Shown here: positions 33,907 to 43,146 of the stretch, piece by piece
How the letters are laid out: the number at the start of each line of letters is the position of its first letter
Position numbering within the stretch: position 1 is the first letter of the stretch
DNA from: Bacteroides sp.
Lineage (GTDB): Bacteria; Bacteroidota; Bacteroidia; Bacteroidales; Bacteroidaceae
Direction of reading: 5' to 3'
Assembly: GCF_028690125.1 (NCBI RefSeq)
Contig: NZ_JAQVBV010000027.1
Span: 1 to 64,000 of the forward strand
Length of the DNA stretch: 64,000 nt
Notes under the pieces: model-generated
Seen by the model: only the letters and a program-made list of their open reading frames with translations
Told to the model about the DNA's origin: nothing
Databases searched by the model: none
Program-made: the position numbers and the translations under genes

Positions 33907-36231
33907 ATGGTAGGACAAAGAGCAAACAGAGAAAATGACAGCGTCCCGGAAACAAAGGAAATAGTGTTAGACTACAACACTATTTTCAACGCTGCTCCAG
34001 TAGGACTAGAGTATTATGACAAAGACGGGATTTTGATCGATATAAACGAAACCGCCTTACGTATCTATGGATGTACTAGCAAAAAACATCTATTAGATAG
34101 TCGTATATGCCTTTACGACAACCCCAATTATAAATCACAGATAAAAAATGAAGCTGACAGATACCGTCTCTGTACCTGTAATTTCTACTACGATTTTGAT
34201 TTGCTCAAGAAAGAAAACTATTACCTTAATAGTGAACGCTCAGGAAAAGTCAGAATTCAGAATAAAATAGAGCCTATATTAAATAAGCAAAGAGAAATTG
34301 AGGGATTTATTATTTCCACGCTGGATATTACCGATGATCTTAATTTGAATCATCAATACGAACAACTCTACCGCGAAAAAGAGGTTATTACGGAAGCACT
34401 CCCTATAGGGCTAGCTATATATGATAAAGATGGTTATCAACAATTCATTAACCCGGCATTAGCTTCTATCTTTGGAATAGAAGATATCAAAGCGCATCTG
34501 GCCAAACACATCAATTTATTTGAGGACCCAATAATCCCGGAATATCTGAAAGAACGCGTACGCAACCACGATATTGCAGAAGCAAGCATTGAATATAATC
34601 TTCAGGTTGCCTCTGAAGCCAATTATTTTGATACCGGAATGGCAGAATCTACCATATACCTAAACTGTAAAACAAGAAAAATAAAAGATGAATCCGGTTC
34701 AACGCAAGCTATCATGTTGCTCATATCTGATGCTACCAACTATGAAAAGAAAAATCAGGAACTTCAAGAAGCTCACCAGAATCTGGGTTTAGCCTTGGAT
34801 GCGGGGGATATGGCTGCATGGATGTATGACATTGATAAAAAAATGTTTTATGCCATCTTAGGCAATGCATTAGCCGGTACCGGTATCACTTTAGAGCAAA
34901 ATTTGAAAATACTACACCCTGACGATCATCAGATGCAACTAGATTTATTAGACTCTGTGGCTCGGGGAGAAAAAGAAAAGGGAATTGCCGTATTCCGCTA
35001 TTTAGCGGAGAATGGAGAATATCACTATTATGAAAGCTGTATCATCGCCAAAAAGAAAAATGGAAAGATAACACATCTCACGGGAACACAGAAAGATGTT
35101 ACAGAATGGTACAAATTAACAGAAGAGCTGAAAAGAATAAATAAGCAAAACACGCTGATTCTGAATAATATCAATTCAGGATTAGTCTATATCTCTTCAG
35201 ATTACAAAGTGATTTGGGAAAATGTATCTTTCATTTTCCCTGCACAAGCCGATGGAAAACGATACTACGAAGCCGGTAAACTATGCTACAAAAGTGCCAG
35301 AGATTCCGACACGCCTTGCCAAGGATGCGCCATGATGAGAGCAATGGAATCCAAAAGTATCGAACACTCTGAAATTGCTATTCCCAGTGGCACATTAGAG
35401 ATTTATGCTAATCCGATTCTGAATGAGCAAAATGAGGTAGAAGGTGTCATATTACGAATTGATGATATTACACACCGCAAAGAGATTCAGAATGAATTGG
35501 AGGCAACAAAAAACGAGGCACTCGCTTCTAATGAGCAGCTAAAACTGGCAAAAGAGAAGGCAGAACAATCAGATAAGCTCAAATCTGCATTTCTTGCGAA
35601 TATGAGTCATGAAATCCGTACCCCTCTGAATGCAATTGTTGGATTCTCTGAACTGCTGCATATGACAACTGATGAGAAAGAAAGTGCAGAATACTGGAAT
35701 ATCATTTCTACGAACAACAATTTGCTTTTAACGCTTATAGGCGACATTCTCGACCTCTCAAAAATAGAAGCAGGTTATGTTGATTTAGTTTATGGAGAGT
35801 TTGACGTTACTCAGCTTTTTGAAGAGTTGGCTACTCTTTATAAACAGAAGATGAATAATGATGTGAGTTTCTCTTCTAACACTCCTTATCAGAACTATAT
35901 TGTTAATCTTGACAAGAATCGTTTGACTCAAATCCTGACCAATTTTGTCAATAATGCCATCAAGTTCACTAAAGAGGGTTCTATCGAGATAGGATATACC
36001 ATTCACGATAGCTTATTAAGAATTTATTGTTCCGACACAGGTCTGGGAATCTCGAAAGAAAATACCGTCAAAGTGTTTGATCGGTTTGAAAAGTTAAACG
36101 ATTTTGCGCAAGGCACCGGCTTAGGACTTTCTATTTGCAAAGCAATAGTAGATGCACAAGAAGGTAAAATTGGAGTAAATTCGGAAGTAAACAAAGGTTC
36201 TACATTCTGGGCTGAATTACCACTAAAATAA
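33907..36231 (+). CDS. multi-PAS sensor histidine kinase
   Basis: The 774-residue protein has no signal peptide or membrane helix, so it is probably cytosolic. Four PAS-like domains can be seen (about 18-130, 150-280, 295-410 and 420-530); the fourth contains a CQGC cysteine pair. A helical linker follows, then a HisKA domain with the phospho-acceptor His568 in NMSHEIRTPLN, and a HATPase_c domain (about 665-774) with NNAIKFT, DTGLGIS and GTGLGLS boxes. There is no receiver domain and no response-regulator gene beside it, so it is an orphan kinase. A TACCTTTG -7 box lies at 33850-33857. The sensed signal is unknown; the PAS cysteines may bind a cofactor or metal. Confidence 0.9.
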   Translation: MVGQRANRENDSVPETKEIVLDYNTIFNAAPVGLEYYDKDGILIDINETALRIYGCTSKKHLLDSRICLYDNPNYKSQIKNEADRYRLCTCNFYYDFDLLKKENYYLNSERSGKVRIQNKIEPILNKQREIEGFIISTLDITDDLNLNHQYEQLYREKEVITEALPIGLAIYDKDGYQQFINPALASIFGIEDIKAHLAKHINLFEDPIIPEYLKERVRNHDIAEASIEYNLQVASEANYFDTGMAESTIYLNCKTRKIKDESGSTQAIMLLISDATNYEKKNQELQEAHQNLGLALDAGDMAAWMYDIDKKMFYAILGNALAGTGITLEQNLKILHPDDHQMQLDLLDSVARGEKEKGIAVFRYLAENGEYHYYESCIIAKKKNGKITHLTGTQKDVTEWYKLTEELKRINKQNTLILNNINSGLVYISSDYKVIWENVSFIFPAQADGKRYYEAGKLCYKSARDSDTPCQGCAMMRAMESKSIEHSEIAIPSGTLEIYANPILNEQNEVEGVILRIDDITHRKEIQNELEATKNEALASNEQLKLAKEKAEQSDKLKSAFLANMSHEIRTPLNAIVGFSELLHMTTDEKESAEYWNIISTNNNLLLTLIGDILDLSKIEAGYVDLVYGEFDVTQLFEELATLYKQKMNNDVSFSSNTPYQNYIVNLDKNRLTQILTNFVNNAIKFTKEGSIEIGYTIHDSLLRIYCSDTGLGISKENTVKVFDRFEKLNDFAQGTGLGLSICKAIVDAQEGKIGVNSEVNKGSTFWAELPLK

Positions 36232-36235
36232 ATAA

Positions 36236-36275
36236 AAAACTCCCTCTTTCAATTTGCTAAAAGAGGGAGTTTTTA
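36236..36275. terminator. terminator between the kinase gene and carB
   Basis: Arms AAAAACTCCCTCTT and AAGAGGGAGTTTTT around a short loop, with A- and T-runs on both sides. It is usable by both convergent genes. Confidence 0.9.
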
Positions 36276-36294
36276 TATTTACTACCAACAAGTT

Positions 36295-39200
36295 TTATTT
36301 ATATTCCTGCCAGCTCTTTATTTGAATATCACTCATATTCAATTCACAGAATGCTTCGATAAAAGCACTTGCCAAACGAGCATTGGTAATCAAAGGAATG
36401 TTATGGTCAATAGCACCACGGCGGATACGGTAACCGTTTGTTAATTCGCGTTTGCTGTGGTTCTTCGGGATATTTACGATCAAGTCGAACTTATGATCTG
36501 CAATCATCTTCATTACATTATCTTCAGCACCCGTCTTTTCATCCGGCCAATAAACCGGAGTAGCCTCAACACCATGAGCATTCAGGAATGCTGCTGTTCC
36601 AGAAGTTGCATAAATCTGATAACCTTTAGCAAACAGCATACGGCTTGCATCCAGCAGATCGACTTTTGATTTCATCGCACCTGAGGAGAACATAACTGCC
36701 TTTTCAGGGATCTTGAATCCTGTAGCGATCATTGCATTCAGCAACGCTTCAGAGAAGTCATCACCAATACAACCAACCTCACCTGTAGAAGACATATCTA
36801 CACCCAATACTGGGTCAGCCTTATGTAGACGCGAGAAAGAGAATTGAGAAGCTTTTACACCAATCCAGTCAATATCAAAAGCAGACTTGTCAGGACGAGT
36901 ATAAGGGGCATCCAACATGATACGGGTAGCAGTTTCGATAAAGTTACGTTTCAGAACTTTAGAAACAAACGGGAAGCTACGAGAAGCACGCAAATTACAT
37001 TCAATTACCTTAACTTCGTTGTTACGAGCCAGGAACTGGATATTAAATGGACCGGAAATATTCAATTCTTTTGCAATTTCACGGCTAATCTTTTTAATTC
37101 GGCGCGCAGTTGCAAAGTATATTTTCTGAGCGGGGAATACCAATGTAGCATCACCAGAGTGAACTCCTGCAAACTCTACATGTTCTGAAATAGCATATTC
37201 AACCACTTCGCCATTTTGAGCAACAGCATCAAATTCGATTTCTTTTGTATTTTCAAGGAACTGAGAAACAACAACCGGGTATTCTTTAGAAACTTCAGCA
37301 GCCATCTTCAGGAAGTTTTCCAATTCTTCGTCATCGTAGCAAACATTCATTGCTGCGCCTGAAAGGACGTAAGAAGGACGAACTAAGACCGGATAACCTA
37401 CTTTATCAACAAAACCTTTCACATCTTCAAGGCTGGTCAGTTCCTGCCAAGCAGGTTGATCAATACCCAACTGATCGAGCATAGCAGAAAATTTGTTACG
37501 GTTTTCTGCACGGTCAATAGATATTGGAGAAGTCCCCAATACCGGAACAGACTGGCGATAGAGTTTCATTGCCAGATTGTTCGGAATCTGTCCGCCTACA
37601 GAAACGATTACACCACGCGGTTGTTCCAGGTCGATTACGTCAAGCACACGTTCGAACGATAATTCGTCGAAGTACAGACGGTCGCACATATCGTAGTCAG
37701 TAGATACAGTTTCGGGGTTGTAATTGATCATGATAGATTTATATCCCAATTTACGGGCAGTCTGTACAGCATTTACAGAACACCAGTCAAACTCTACCGA
37801 GCTACCGATACGATAAGCACCCGAACCTAAAATAACTACAGATTTCTCATTTTTGTAATAATTCACATCGTAACCTTCTGCTGCATAGGTCATATACAGA
37901 TAGTTAGTCAATTCCGGATGTTCTGAAGCAATTGTATTGATACGTTTCACGGCCGGAAGAATACCCAATGCTTTGCGATGTGCGCGTACTGCAAGATTTT
38001 CTTTTTCCATATTGCCTGTCGGATTCAATACGAAACGTGCAATCTGGAAATCAGAAAAACCTAAAACTTTAGCTTCACGCATTACGTCAGCCGGAATATC
38101 CTCCACCTTATTATAAGAAGCAAGTTTAACTTTGTAATCAACAATATTTTTTAATTTACCAAGGAACCAAGGATCTATTTTTGTCAGTTCATGAATACGT
38201 TCGATTGTATATCCTTCTTCCAAAGCCTTTGCGATAGCAAAAACACGTAAGTCTGTCGGACGGGAAAGTTCGCGATCAATATCGTCGAAATGTACATCAT
38301 CGTTACCAACAAAGCCATGCATTCCCTGACCGATCATACGCAAACCTTTTTGAATAATTTCTTCGAAAGAGCGACCGATAGACATGATTTCACCTACCGA
38401 CTTCATACTAGAACCAATCTCACGAGATACACCCGCAAACTTCGTCAAGTCCCAACGAGGAATTTTACAGATCAAGTAATCAAGCTGCGGAGCAACATAG
38501 GCTGAGTTCAAAGTTCCCATTTCGCCAATCTGGTCGAGTGAGTATCCCAATGCAATCTTTGCAGCAACAAATGCCAACGGATATCCCGTAGCCTTAGAAG
38601 CCAAAGCAGAAGAACGGCTCAGACGAGCGTTTACTTCGATCACACGATAATCATCCGTATCAGAGTTGAAAGCATATTGTATGTTACATTCACCTACGAT
38701 ACCTAAGTGACGGATACACTTTGTAGAGAGATCTTGCAGCAATTTCAATTCTTTATCATCAAGTGAACAAGTAGGAGCTACAACGATTGATTCACCTGTA
38801 TGGATACCCAGAGGATCGAAATTTTCCATACTTGCCACAGTGAAGCAGTGATCGTTGGCATCACGAATTACTTCAAATTCGATCTCTTTCCAACCTTTCA
38901 AAGATTCCTCTATGAGGATTTGCTTAGAAAAAGCGAAAGAACTTTCTGCCAATTTCAGGAACTCTTCCTCATCAGCACAGATACCGCTACCAAGACCTCC
39001 TAATGCATAAGCCGAACGTACCATAACCGGATAACCTATTTTGCGGGCAGCAGCAATAGCATCTTCCATGCTTTCTACAGCCCGGCTCACCGGAGTCTTC
39101 ATATCAATTTCGTTCAGTTTCTTAACGAACAAGTCACGGTCTTCAGTATACATAATAGCTTCTACCGAAGTTCCCAATACTTTCACACTATATTTATCAA

Positions 39201-39516
39201 GAATGCCTTGAGTGTACAGTTCAGCACCACAATTTAGAGCAGTCTGTCCACCAAATGCCAACAGAATACCATCCGGACGTTCTTTCTTGATAATCTCTTC
39301 TACGAAATAAGTAGTTACGGGAAGGAAATACACCTTATCAGCAATTCCTTCAGAAGTCTGAATGGTTGCGATGTTCGGGTTTACCAGTACCGAGCTGATA
39401 CCTTCTTCTTTCAAAGCTTTCAGTGCTTGTGAACCTGAGTAGTCGAATTCTCCGGCTTGTCCGATTTTGAGTGCTCCAGAACCCAAAACAAGGACTTTCT
39501 TGATTTCCTTTTCCAT
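36295..39516 (-). CDS. carB: carbamoyl-phosphate synthase large subunit
   Basis: The 1073-residue protein has the normal CarB length and duplicated ATP-grasp architecture. The first half (about 1-400) has VLGSGALKIGQAGEFDYSG, the second (about 550-930) has VILGSGAYRIGSSVEFDWC, and the C-terminal allosteric domain (about 935-1073) is of MGS type. It makes carbamoyl phosphate from bicarbonate, ammonia and ATP for pyrimidines and arginine. The glutaminase partner carA is not next to it. The gene has its own promoter about 215 nt upstream, with a short leader ORF and a terminator between, so transcription is probably attenuated. Confidence 0.95.
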   Translation of the reverse strand: MEKEIKKVLVLGSGALKIGQAGEFDYSGSQALKALKEEGISSVLVNPNIATIQTSEGIADKVYFLPVTTYFVEEIIKKERPDGILLAFGGQTALNCGAELYTQGILDKYSVKVLGTSVEAIMYTEDRDLFVKKLNEIDMKTPVSRAVESMEDAIAAARKIGYPVMVRSAYALGGLGSGICADEEEFLKLAESSFAFSKQILIEESLKGWKEIEFEVIRDANDHCFTVASMENFDPLGIHTGESIVVAPTCSLDDKELKLLQDLSTKCIRHLGIVGECNIQYAFNSDTDDYRVIEVNARLSRSSALASKATGYPLAFVAAKIALGYSLDQIGEMGTLNSAYVAPQLDYLICKIPRWDLTKFAGVSREIGSSMKSVGEIMSIGRSFEEIIQKGLRMIGQGMHGFVGNDDVHFDDIDRELSRPTDLRVFAIAKALEEGYTIERIHELTKIDPWFLGKLKNIVDYKVKLASYNKVEDIPADVMREAKVLGFSDFQIARFVLNPTGNMEKENLAVRAHRKALGILPAVKRINTIASEHPELTNYLYMTYAAEGYDVNYYKNEKSVVILGSGAYRIGSSVEFDWCSVNAVQTARKLGYKSIMINYNPETVSTDYDMCDRLYFDELSFERVLDVIDLEQPRGVIVSVGGQIPNNLAMKLYRQSVPVLGTSPISIDRAENRNKFSAMLDQLGIDQPAWQELTSLEDVKGFVDKVGYPVLVRPSYVLSGAAMNVCYDDEELENFLKMAAEVSKEYPVVVSQFLENTKEIEFDAVAQNGEVVEYAISEHVEFAGVHSGDATLVFPAQKIYFATARRIKKISREIAKELNISGPFNIQFLARNNEVKVIECNLRASRSFPFVSKVLKRNFIETATRIMLDAPYTRPDKSAFDIDWIGVKASQFSFSRLHKADPVLGVDMSSTGEVGCIGDDFSEALLNAMIATGFKIPEKAVMFSSGAMKSKVDLLDASRMLFAKGYQIYATSGTAAFLNAHGVEATPVYWPDEKTGAEDNVMKMIADHKFDLIVNIPKNHSKRELTNGYRIRRGAIDHNIPLITNARLASAFIEAFCELNMSDIQIKSWQEYK

Positions 39517-39560
39517 TTCTTTTATTGTTATAATAAGTTATTATTTCTAAAGTTCATTAT

Positions 39561-39599
39561 AAAAAAAATGCGTTACCCTCAAAAAAGGATTAACGCATT
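39561..39599 (-). terminator. intrinsic terminator (attenuator) upstream of carB
   Basis: On the minus strand the arms AATGCGTTA and TAACGCATT, extended inside by CCT/AGG, form a hairpin followed by eight T. It lies about 45 nt before the carB start codon, in the leader between promoter and gene. The 5' arm contains the stop codon of the leader ORF. Confidence 0.75.
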
Positions 39600-39709
39600 A
39601 CCAAAGAACTAAAATATCGTTTTTGGAATAAAGAGAAGAAGCTGACCGATTCCGGGTGAAATACATCCGAATGGAGATAATACTTACTTCTAATTTCCTG
39701 TTGATTCAT
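39590..39709 (-). CDS. putative leader peptide of carB (39 codons)
   Basis: The ORF starts at an ATG at 39709 and ends with TAA at 39592-39590. It encodes 39 residues beginning MNQQEIRSKYYLHSD and ending FSSLVMR. It begins about 13 nt after the predicted transcript start. A U-rich stretch encodes SFFSLF (about residues 23-28). The last codons and stop lie inside the 5' arm of the attenuator, so a ribosome reaching the stop would prevent the hairpin. This is the layout of the E. coli pyrBI leader. Arg codons are few (three), so an arginine-starvation mechanism is less likely. The peptide itself has no recognisable family. Confidence 0.6.
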   Translation of the reverse strand: MNQQEIRSKYYLHSDVFHPESVSFFSLFQKRYFSSLVMR

Positions 39710-39728
39710 TTTGTCTTCAAAATTTGTG

Positions 39729-39759
39729 CAAAGTAACGATATATTTTGGACATAGCAAA
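39729..39759 (-). promoter_or_regulatory. carB leader promoter
   Basis: On the minus strand TTTG (39759-39756), exactly 19 nt, then TTACTTTG (39736-39729), one mismatch from the -7 consensus. Predicted transcript start near 39722, thirteen nt before the leader ATG. Confidence 0.7.
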
Positions 39760-40029
39760 AAGAAATATTTATTTTTTTATAAAATCTTTCTATGGTTGGT
39801 TTGTTAGACTTTTAATTCATGTAGAACATTAAAACGATCTATTACCAATCTAACTAATGTGTCAATCAGTTATGGTCATTTCCACAAATATTTAGTTTCT
39901 AAATACCTCTCTAAGCAAGCCGAATCCCCATTATTTTATCTCCTTGCATGGGAATCTAAAAATTATCACGTACATTTGGAAATTGAAACGATCTTAGATC
40001 AAATATTAATTCAATCTTATTCTAAAACC

Positions 40030-41313
40030 ATGAAAGTAGTAATAACTAAATCGACTACAGGACTACTCGCAACATGCGCGATGACATTGGCTTTGTTTAG
40101 CTCTTGCGAAACAAAACAGAACGTACTAACACCCGAAGAAATTGCTGATGGCTGGCAACTTCTCTTTGACGGTGAAACTCTCGACGGCTGGAAAGACTAC
40201 AACGGAACTGAACTTACTCAACCTTGGCACGTAGTGGATGGTTGCATCCAGGCGAAAGGTGATGGCAGTGATGCCAGCGGATATATCGTAACGGATAAAC
40301 AATATGAGAACTTCGAACTTTCATGGGACTGGAAACTTTCAAAAGGTGGTAACAGCGGAATGCTGTATCACGTAGTGGAACGTCCGCAATTTGCCGTACC
40401 TTACGTTACAGGTCCGGAGTATCAGTTGATTGACGAACCGAACTTTCCGGAACCGCTCGAAGAATGGCAAAAGTTGGGTGTAGACTATGCGATGCATTTG
40501 CCTGACACATCCAAAATGAAAGTCAATGCACAAGGGGAATGGAACAATTCAAAAATCGTATTCGACAACGGACATGTAGAACATTGGTTGAACGGCGAAA
40601 AGATACTGGAATTCGAAGCTTGGACAGACGATTGGCACGCAAAGAAAAACAGTGGCAAATGGGCGAACGCACCTGAATATGGTTTGGCTAAAAAAGGTGT
40701 ACTTTGCTTGCAGGACCACGGTTATCCTGCTTCTTTCCGAAATATTAAAATCAAAGAACTTCCCCGGAAATCGAAAGAAGTCGATTTATTCAATGGTACC
40801 GATCTTACAGGTTGGGAACCTTATGGAACGGAACTCTGGTATGTAAAAGATGGTTTACTGGTTTGCGAAAGCGGTCCGGACAAACAATACGGATACCTTG
40901 CTACACGCGATTATTATGATGATTTCGACTTAACAGTGGAATTCAAACAGGAAGCAGATGGTAATTCCGGTGTATTTATCCGGTCTTTTATTGAAGAGGG
41001 TACAAAAGTAAACGGATGGCAGATAGAAGTGGCTCCGAAAGGTAATGATACAGGTGGAATTTATGAGTCATACGGCCGTGGTTGGTTAGTACAAATTCCG
41101 GATGAAAAAGAAAATATCCTGAAAGAAGGCGACTGGAATACTATGCGCATCAAAGTGCAGGGTAACAATGTACAAACGTGGTTAAACGGTCAAGAAATGG
41201 TCAATATAGATGACGAAAAGATTGGAGTCGGACAAGGACGTATCGCTTTGCAGATACATGACGGCGGTGGTATCAAGATCCTTTGGCGGAATTTAAAGTT
41301 AAAAACTTTATAA
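40030..41313 (+). CDS. DUF1080 (3-keto-disaccharide hydrolase) lipoprotein with two domains
   Basis: I start at the ATG at 40030; the longer frame to 39859 adds 57 residues with no signal-peptide character. The 427-residue product has a lipoprotein signal peptide with a lipobox ending in Cys26 (ALFSSC). Two DUF1080 domains (about 40-235 and 245-425) follow, each with a GW-K/EPY...LxxE/AxG pattern and GNSG(M/V) motif. DUF1080 domains are laminin-G-like beta sandwiches; some members hydrolyse 3-keto-glycosides. It is probably anchored in the outer membrane. Only the promoter-like TACATTTG (39971-39978) is visible upstream. Its neighbours on the right are glycoside hydrolases. Confidence 0.88.
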   Translation: MKVVITKSTTGLLATCAMTLALFSSCETKQNVLTPEEIADGWQLLFDGETLDGWKDYNGTELTQPWHVVDGCIQAKGDGSDASGYIVTDKQYENFELSWDWKLSKGGNSGMLYHVVERPQFAVPYVTGPEYQLIDEPNFPEPLEEWQKLGVDYAMHLPDTSKMKVNAQGEWNNSKIVFDNGHVEHWLNGEKILEFEAWTDDWHAKKNSGKWANAPEYGLAKKGVLCLQDHGYPASFRNIKIKELPRKSKEVDLFNGTDLTGWEPYGTELWYVKDGLLVCESGPDKQYGYLATRDYYDDFDLTVEFKQEADGNSGVFIRSFIEEGTKVNGWQIEVAPKGNDTGGIYESYGRGWLVQIPDEKENILKEGDWNTMRIKVQGNNVQTWLNGQEMVNIDDEKIGVGQGRIALQIHDGGGIKILWRNLKLKTL

Positions 41314-41363
41314 GGATAGAGCACCATCCTTGCTGTCTGATTAAGAACAGGTAAGGAGAGGAA

Positions 41364-41406
41364 AAATAGCTCCAGAACGGAAAAGTCCGGTTTTGGAGCT
41401 ATTTCT
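41364..41406 (+). terminator. terminator of the DUF1080 gene
   Basis: Arms AAATAGCTCCA and TGGAGCTATTT, extended by imperfect inner pairing (AAC-GGA/TCC-GGTT), are followed by a T-rich tract. Located about 50 bp after the DUF1080 stop. Confidence 0.8.
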
Positions 41407-41722
41407 TTTGTCATAACAATACATAAACATTCCGTAATCTATTTTATCGTTTAAGGGAATAGTTACAGATTTGCAGCCAATAGTACTGCCAAGCCTCTAA
41501 TCATTAGAAAATAATTTGTTAAAGATTTCATTCAGAAACAATTGAAACTTAGGACTTCTAATATAAAAACATCATTTCCTCTATCAACCTATCACTCCAC
41601 AAAGATGGAGAAGACAAAACATTCCAATCATAGGAACAAAGTTTATCATTATTTCAAACCAGGCAACACACTACTCGGTAAAAGAAAATACCTGATTAAT
41701 TGGTCGTAACAACCTACAAAAC

Positions 41723-41775
41723 AAAGTGTTCAAAGGCCTAGCAAAAAGTGTTCGAGGCCTTGTAACAAAGTATTC
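41723..41775 (+). repeat. three 22-bp-spaced direct repeats
   Basis: AAAGTGTTC occurs at 41723 and 41745 and AAAGTATTC at 41767. The first two are followed by (A/G)AGGCCT, forming an AAGGCCT...AGGCCTT dyad between copies. The 22-bp period is about two helical turns. Confidence 0.65.
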
Positions 41776-41790
41776 TACCTATTGACCAGA

Positions 41791-41864
41791 TATTAATACC
41801 CCTCATCTCAACTATTAATGGCTGACATCTCAACCATTAATAGTTGAGATGAGGGGTATTAATA
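41791..41864. repeat. perfect 31-bp inverted repeat with 12-nt loop
   Basis: The left arm 41791-41821 (starting TATTAATACCCC) is the exact reverse complement of the right arm 41834-41864 (ending GGGGTATTAATA). The 12-nt loop CTGACATCTCAA contains a copy of the CATCTCAA motif also found in the left arm. There is no T-run on either side, so it is not an ordinary terminator. Confidence 0.9.
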
Positions 41865-42121
41865 CTCTAGAAAAGATATATATATGTCTGAATAGTTCAA
41901 TAATTAATATATCATCAAGGTGATTGGTGATAAATGGAGTGATAAGTTAAAACCCAACCTATAGCCATCTAAAAAAATGATGAATAAAGGAGTACAGAAG
42001 ATTGGTAATAGGTTGATAGAGAAAATGATACTTTTTCTATAGTTCTCCAATCTATTCTGTGTCTCTTATTTCAATGTCAAGAAAGAAATTATTTCTTTGT
42101 CAGAAATAGGCGTTGTAATAA

Positions 42122-42781
42122 TTACATATCTACCTCATTCTGAGGTTTAAACTTATCTGACGCCATGTACTCCAAGAGACTTTGTTTAAATTGAGCAGTA
42201 GATAATCTGTTCGTCAAATTAGTATCCAGATCCATACCACAAGCCATTAAGTTGCCCTGCCCTACTTTACCTTCAAAAAGCACACCCGGTTTCCTATTCT
42301 TACACCAGTCATCAATCACATAAATCAATGGCCTGAAATTGTGGGAAAAATCATCCATTATCATGGCATTGCAACTTACGGCAAGGTCTTTCCATTGGAA
42401 GTTTGAATAACCATCCTTGGGGAAAGAAGCAAAAACAGGATGAGCAGGATCACACAGGAAACCTAATATCTGAGAAGGAACATTGTTGATCCAAGCTGTA
42501 TTCCCAAAAATAGGAGTAAACGCGACTCTGGTATCTCCACCCTTTTCCGGAGTCACCTTTCCATACGAAAGGAACAGCACATTTTCTCCCTGTTTCAGCT
42601 TTTCGATAGCTTTATTATCCAATCCATAGGTGATGTAGGACATCTTATCAAGAACTTTTTTCTGCGAAAGATAAACCCATACGTCTCAGCTATTGGTAAA
42701 CTCCGTATTTTCTAGAAAGAATTCAGGACACCCACTAAGGCAGTTACCTGACCAGGCAAATCGTGCAAGTCGAGTAACTGG
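42122..42781 (-). pseudogene. C-terminal remnant of a GH2-family glycoside hydrolase
   Basis: The 173-residue open frame (start ATG 42643) is clearly the end of a larger protein: the frame can be read upstream to about 42781 with one in-frame TGA at 42688-42686. There the text reads NTEFTNS-stop-DVWVY, where GH2 enzymes have the conserved NxWDVWVYP, so a Trp TGG has become TGA. The downstream part matches the GH2 C-terminal region, with IFGNTAWINNVPSQILGFLCDP, the IDDWCKNRKPGVLFEGKVGQGNLM segment and a final YMASDKFKPQ. Only about 220 of the usual 900 or more residues remain; the catalytic domains are gone. Confidence 0.72.
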
Positions 42782-43146
42782 AACTACTATAATTAATATT
42801 ACAAACATAGTGGTTTTGTCCAAACATATAAATAGATAAGAAAAGGAAAGAAATAAATTATCTTATTTTTCTAACATTGGAGGAAAACAAGTTCAAACCT
42901 AACATAAAGACTTTAGAAATAATGTAATAGTAGAGTAATATAAGTAAAAAAAACAATGAAGAGATAGAAAAAAGATATGTATTAGGTTATAACAAATAGT
43001 TACGATATCCTATAGTGATAATTTAAGAACAGATAATGCCGCAGACTTTCATTATTTATTTATTAAATTAAATTTTACCGAACTATTTACAATGATAAGT
43101 CCATAAAAAAGAATACTTTTGTTATCACAATACAATTTAAGCCATA
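42782..43146. other. intergenic region (365 bp) before the GH106-like gene
   Basis: Very AT-rich and without open frames. It contains the TACTTTTG -7 box (43114-43121) of the glycoside hydrolase gene. On the minus strand a TATGTTTG near 42807-42814 resembles a -7 box pointing into the GH2 remnant, but no -33 partner is seen. Confidence 0.45.

Larger units (their letters stand above)
41314..42121. other. repeat-rich intergenic region (808 bp)
   Basis: After the DUF1080 terminator there is no gene. The stretch holds three AAAGTGTTC-like direct repeats (41723-41775), a perfect 31-bp inverted repeat (41791-41864), and a pair of inverted repeats about 410 bp apart (41571-41596 and 42006-42031) sharing the core CTCTATCAACCTAT. 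Near 41926-41951 a further segment is inverted relative to the AACCTATCACTCCA part of the left copy. No transposase frame is visible. It looks like a small non-coding mobile or structural repeat element. Confidence 0.6.

Noticed and set aside
39859..40029. N-terminal extension of the DUF1080 protein
   Set aside because: The ATG at 40030 gives a good lipoprotein signal peptide; the extension would bury it.
41369..41864. Treating the 31-bp palindrome as a simple terminator
   Set aside because: It has no T-run, is far from any gene end, and the DUF1080 gene already has a terminator at 41364-41406.
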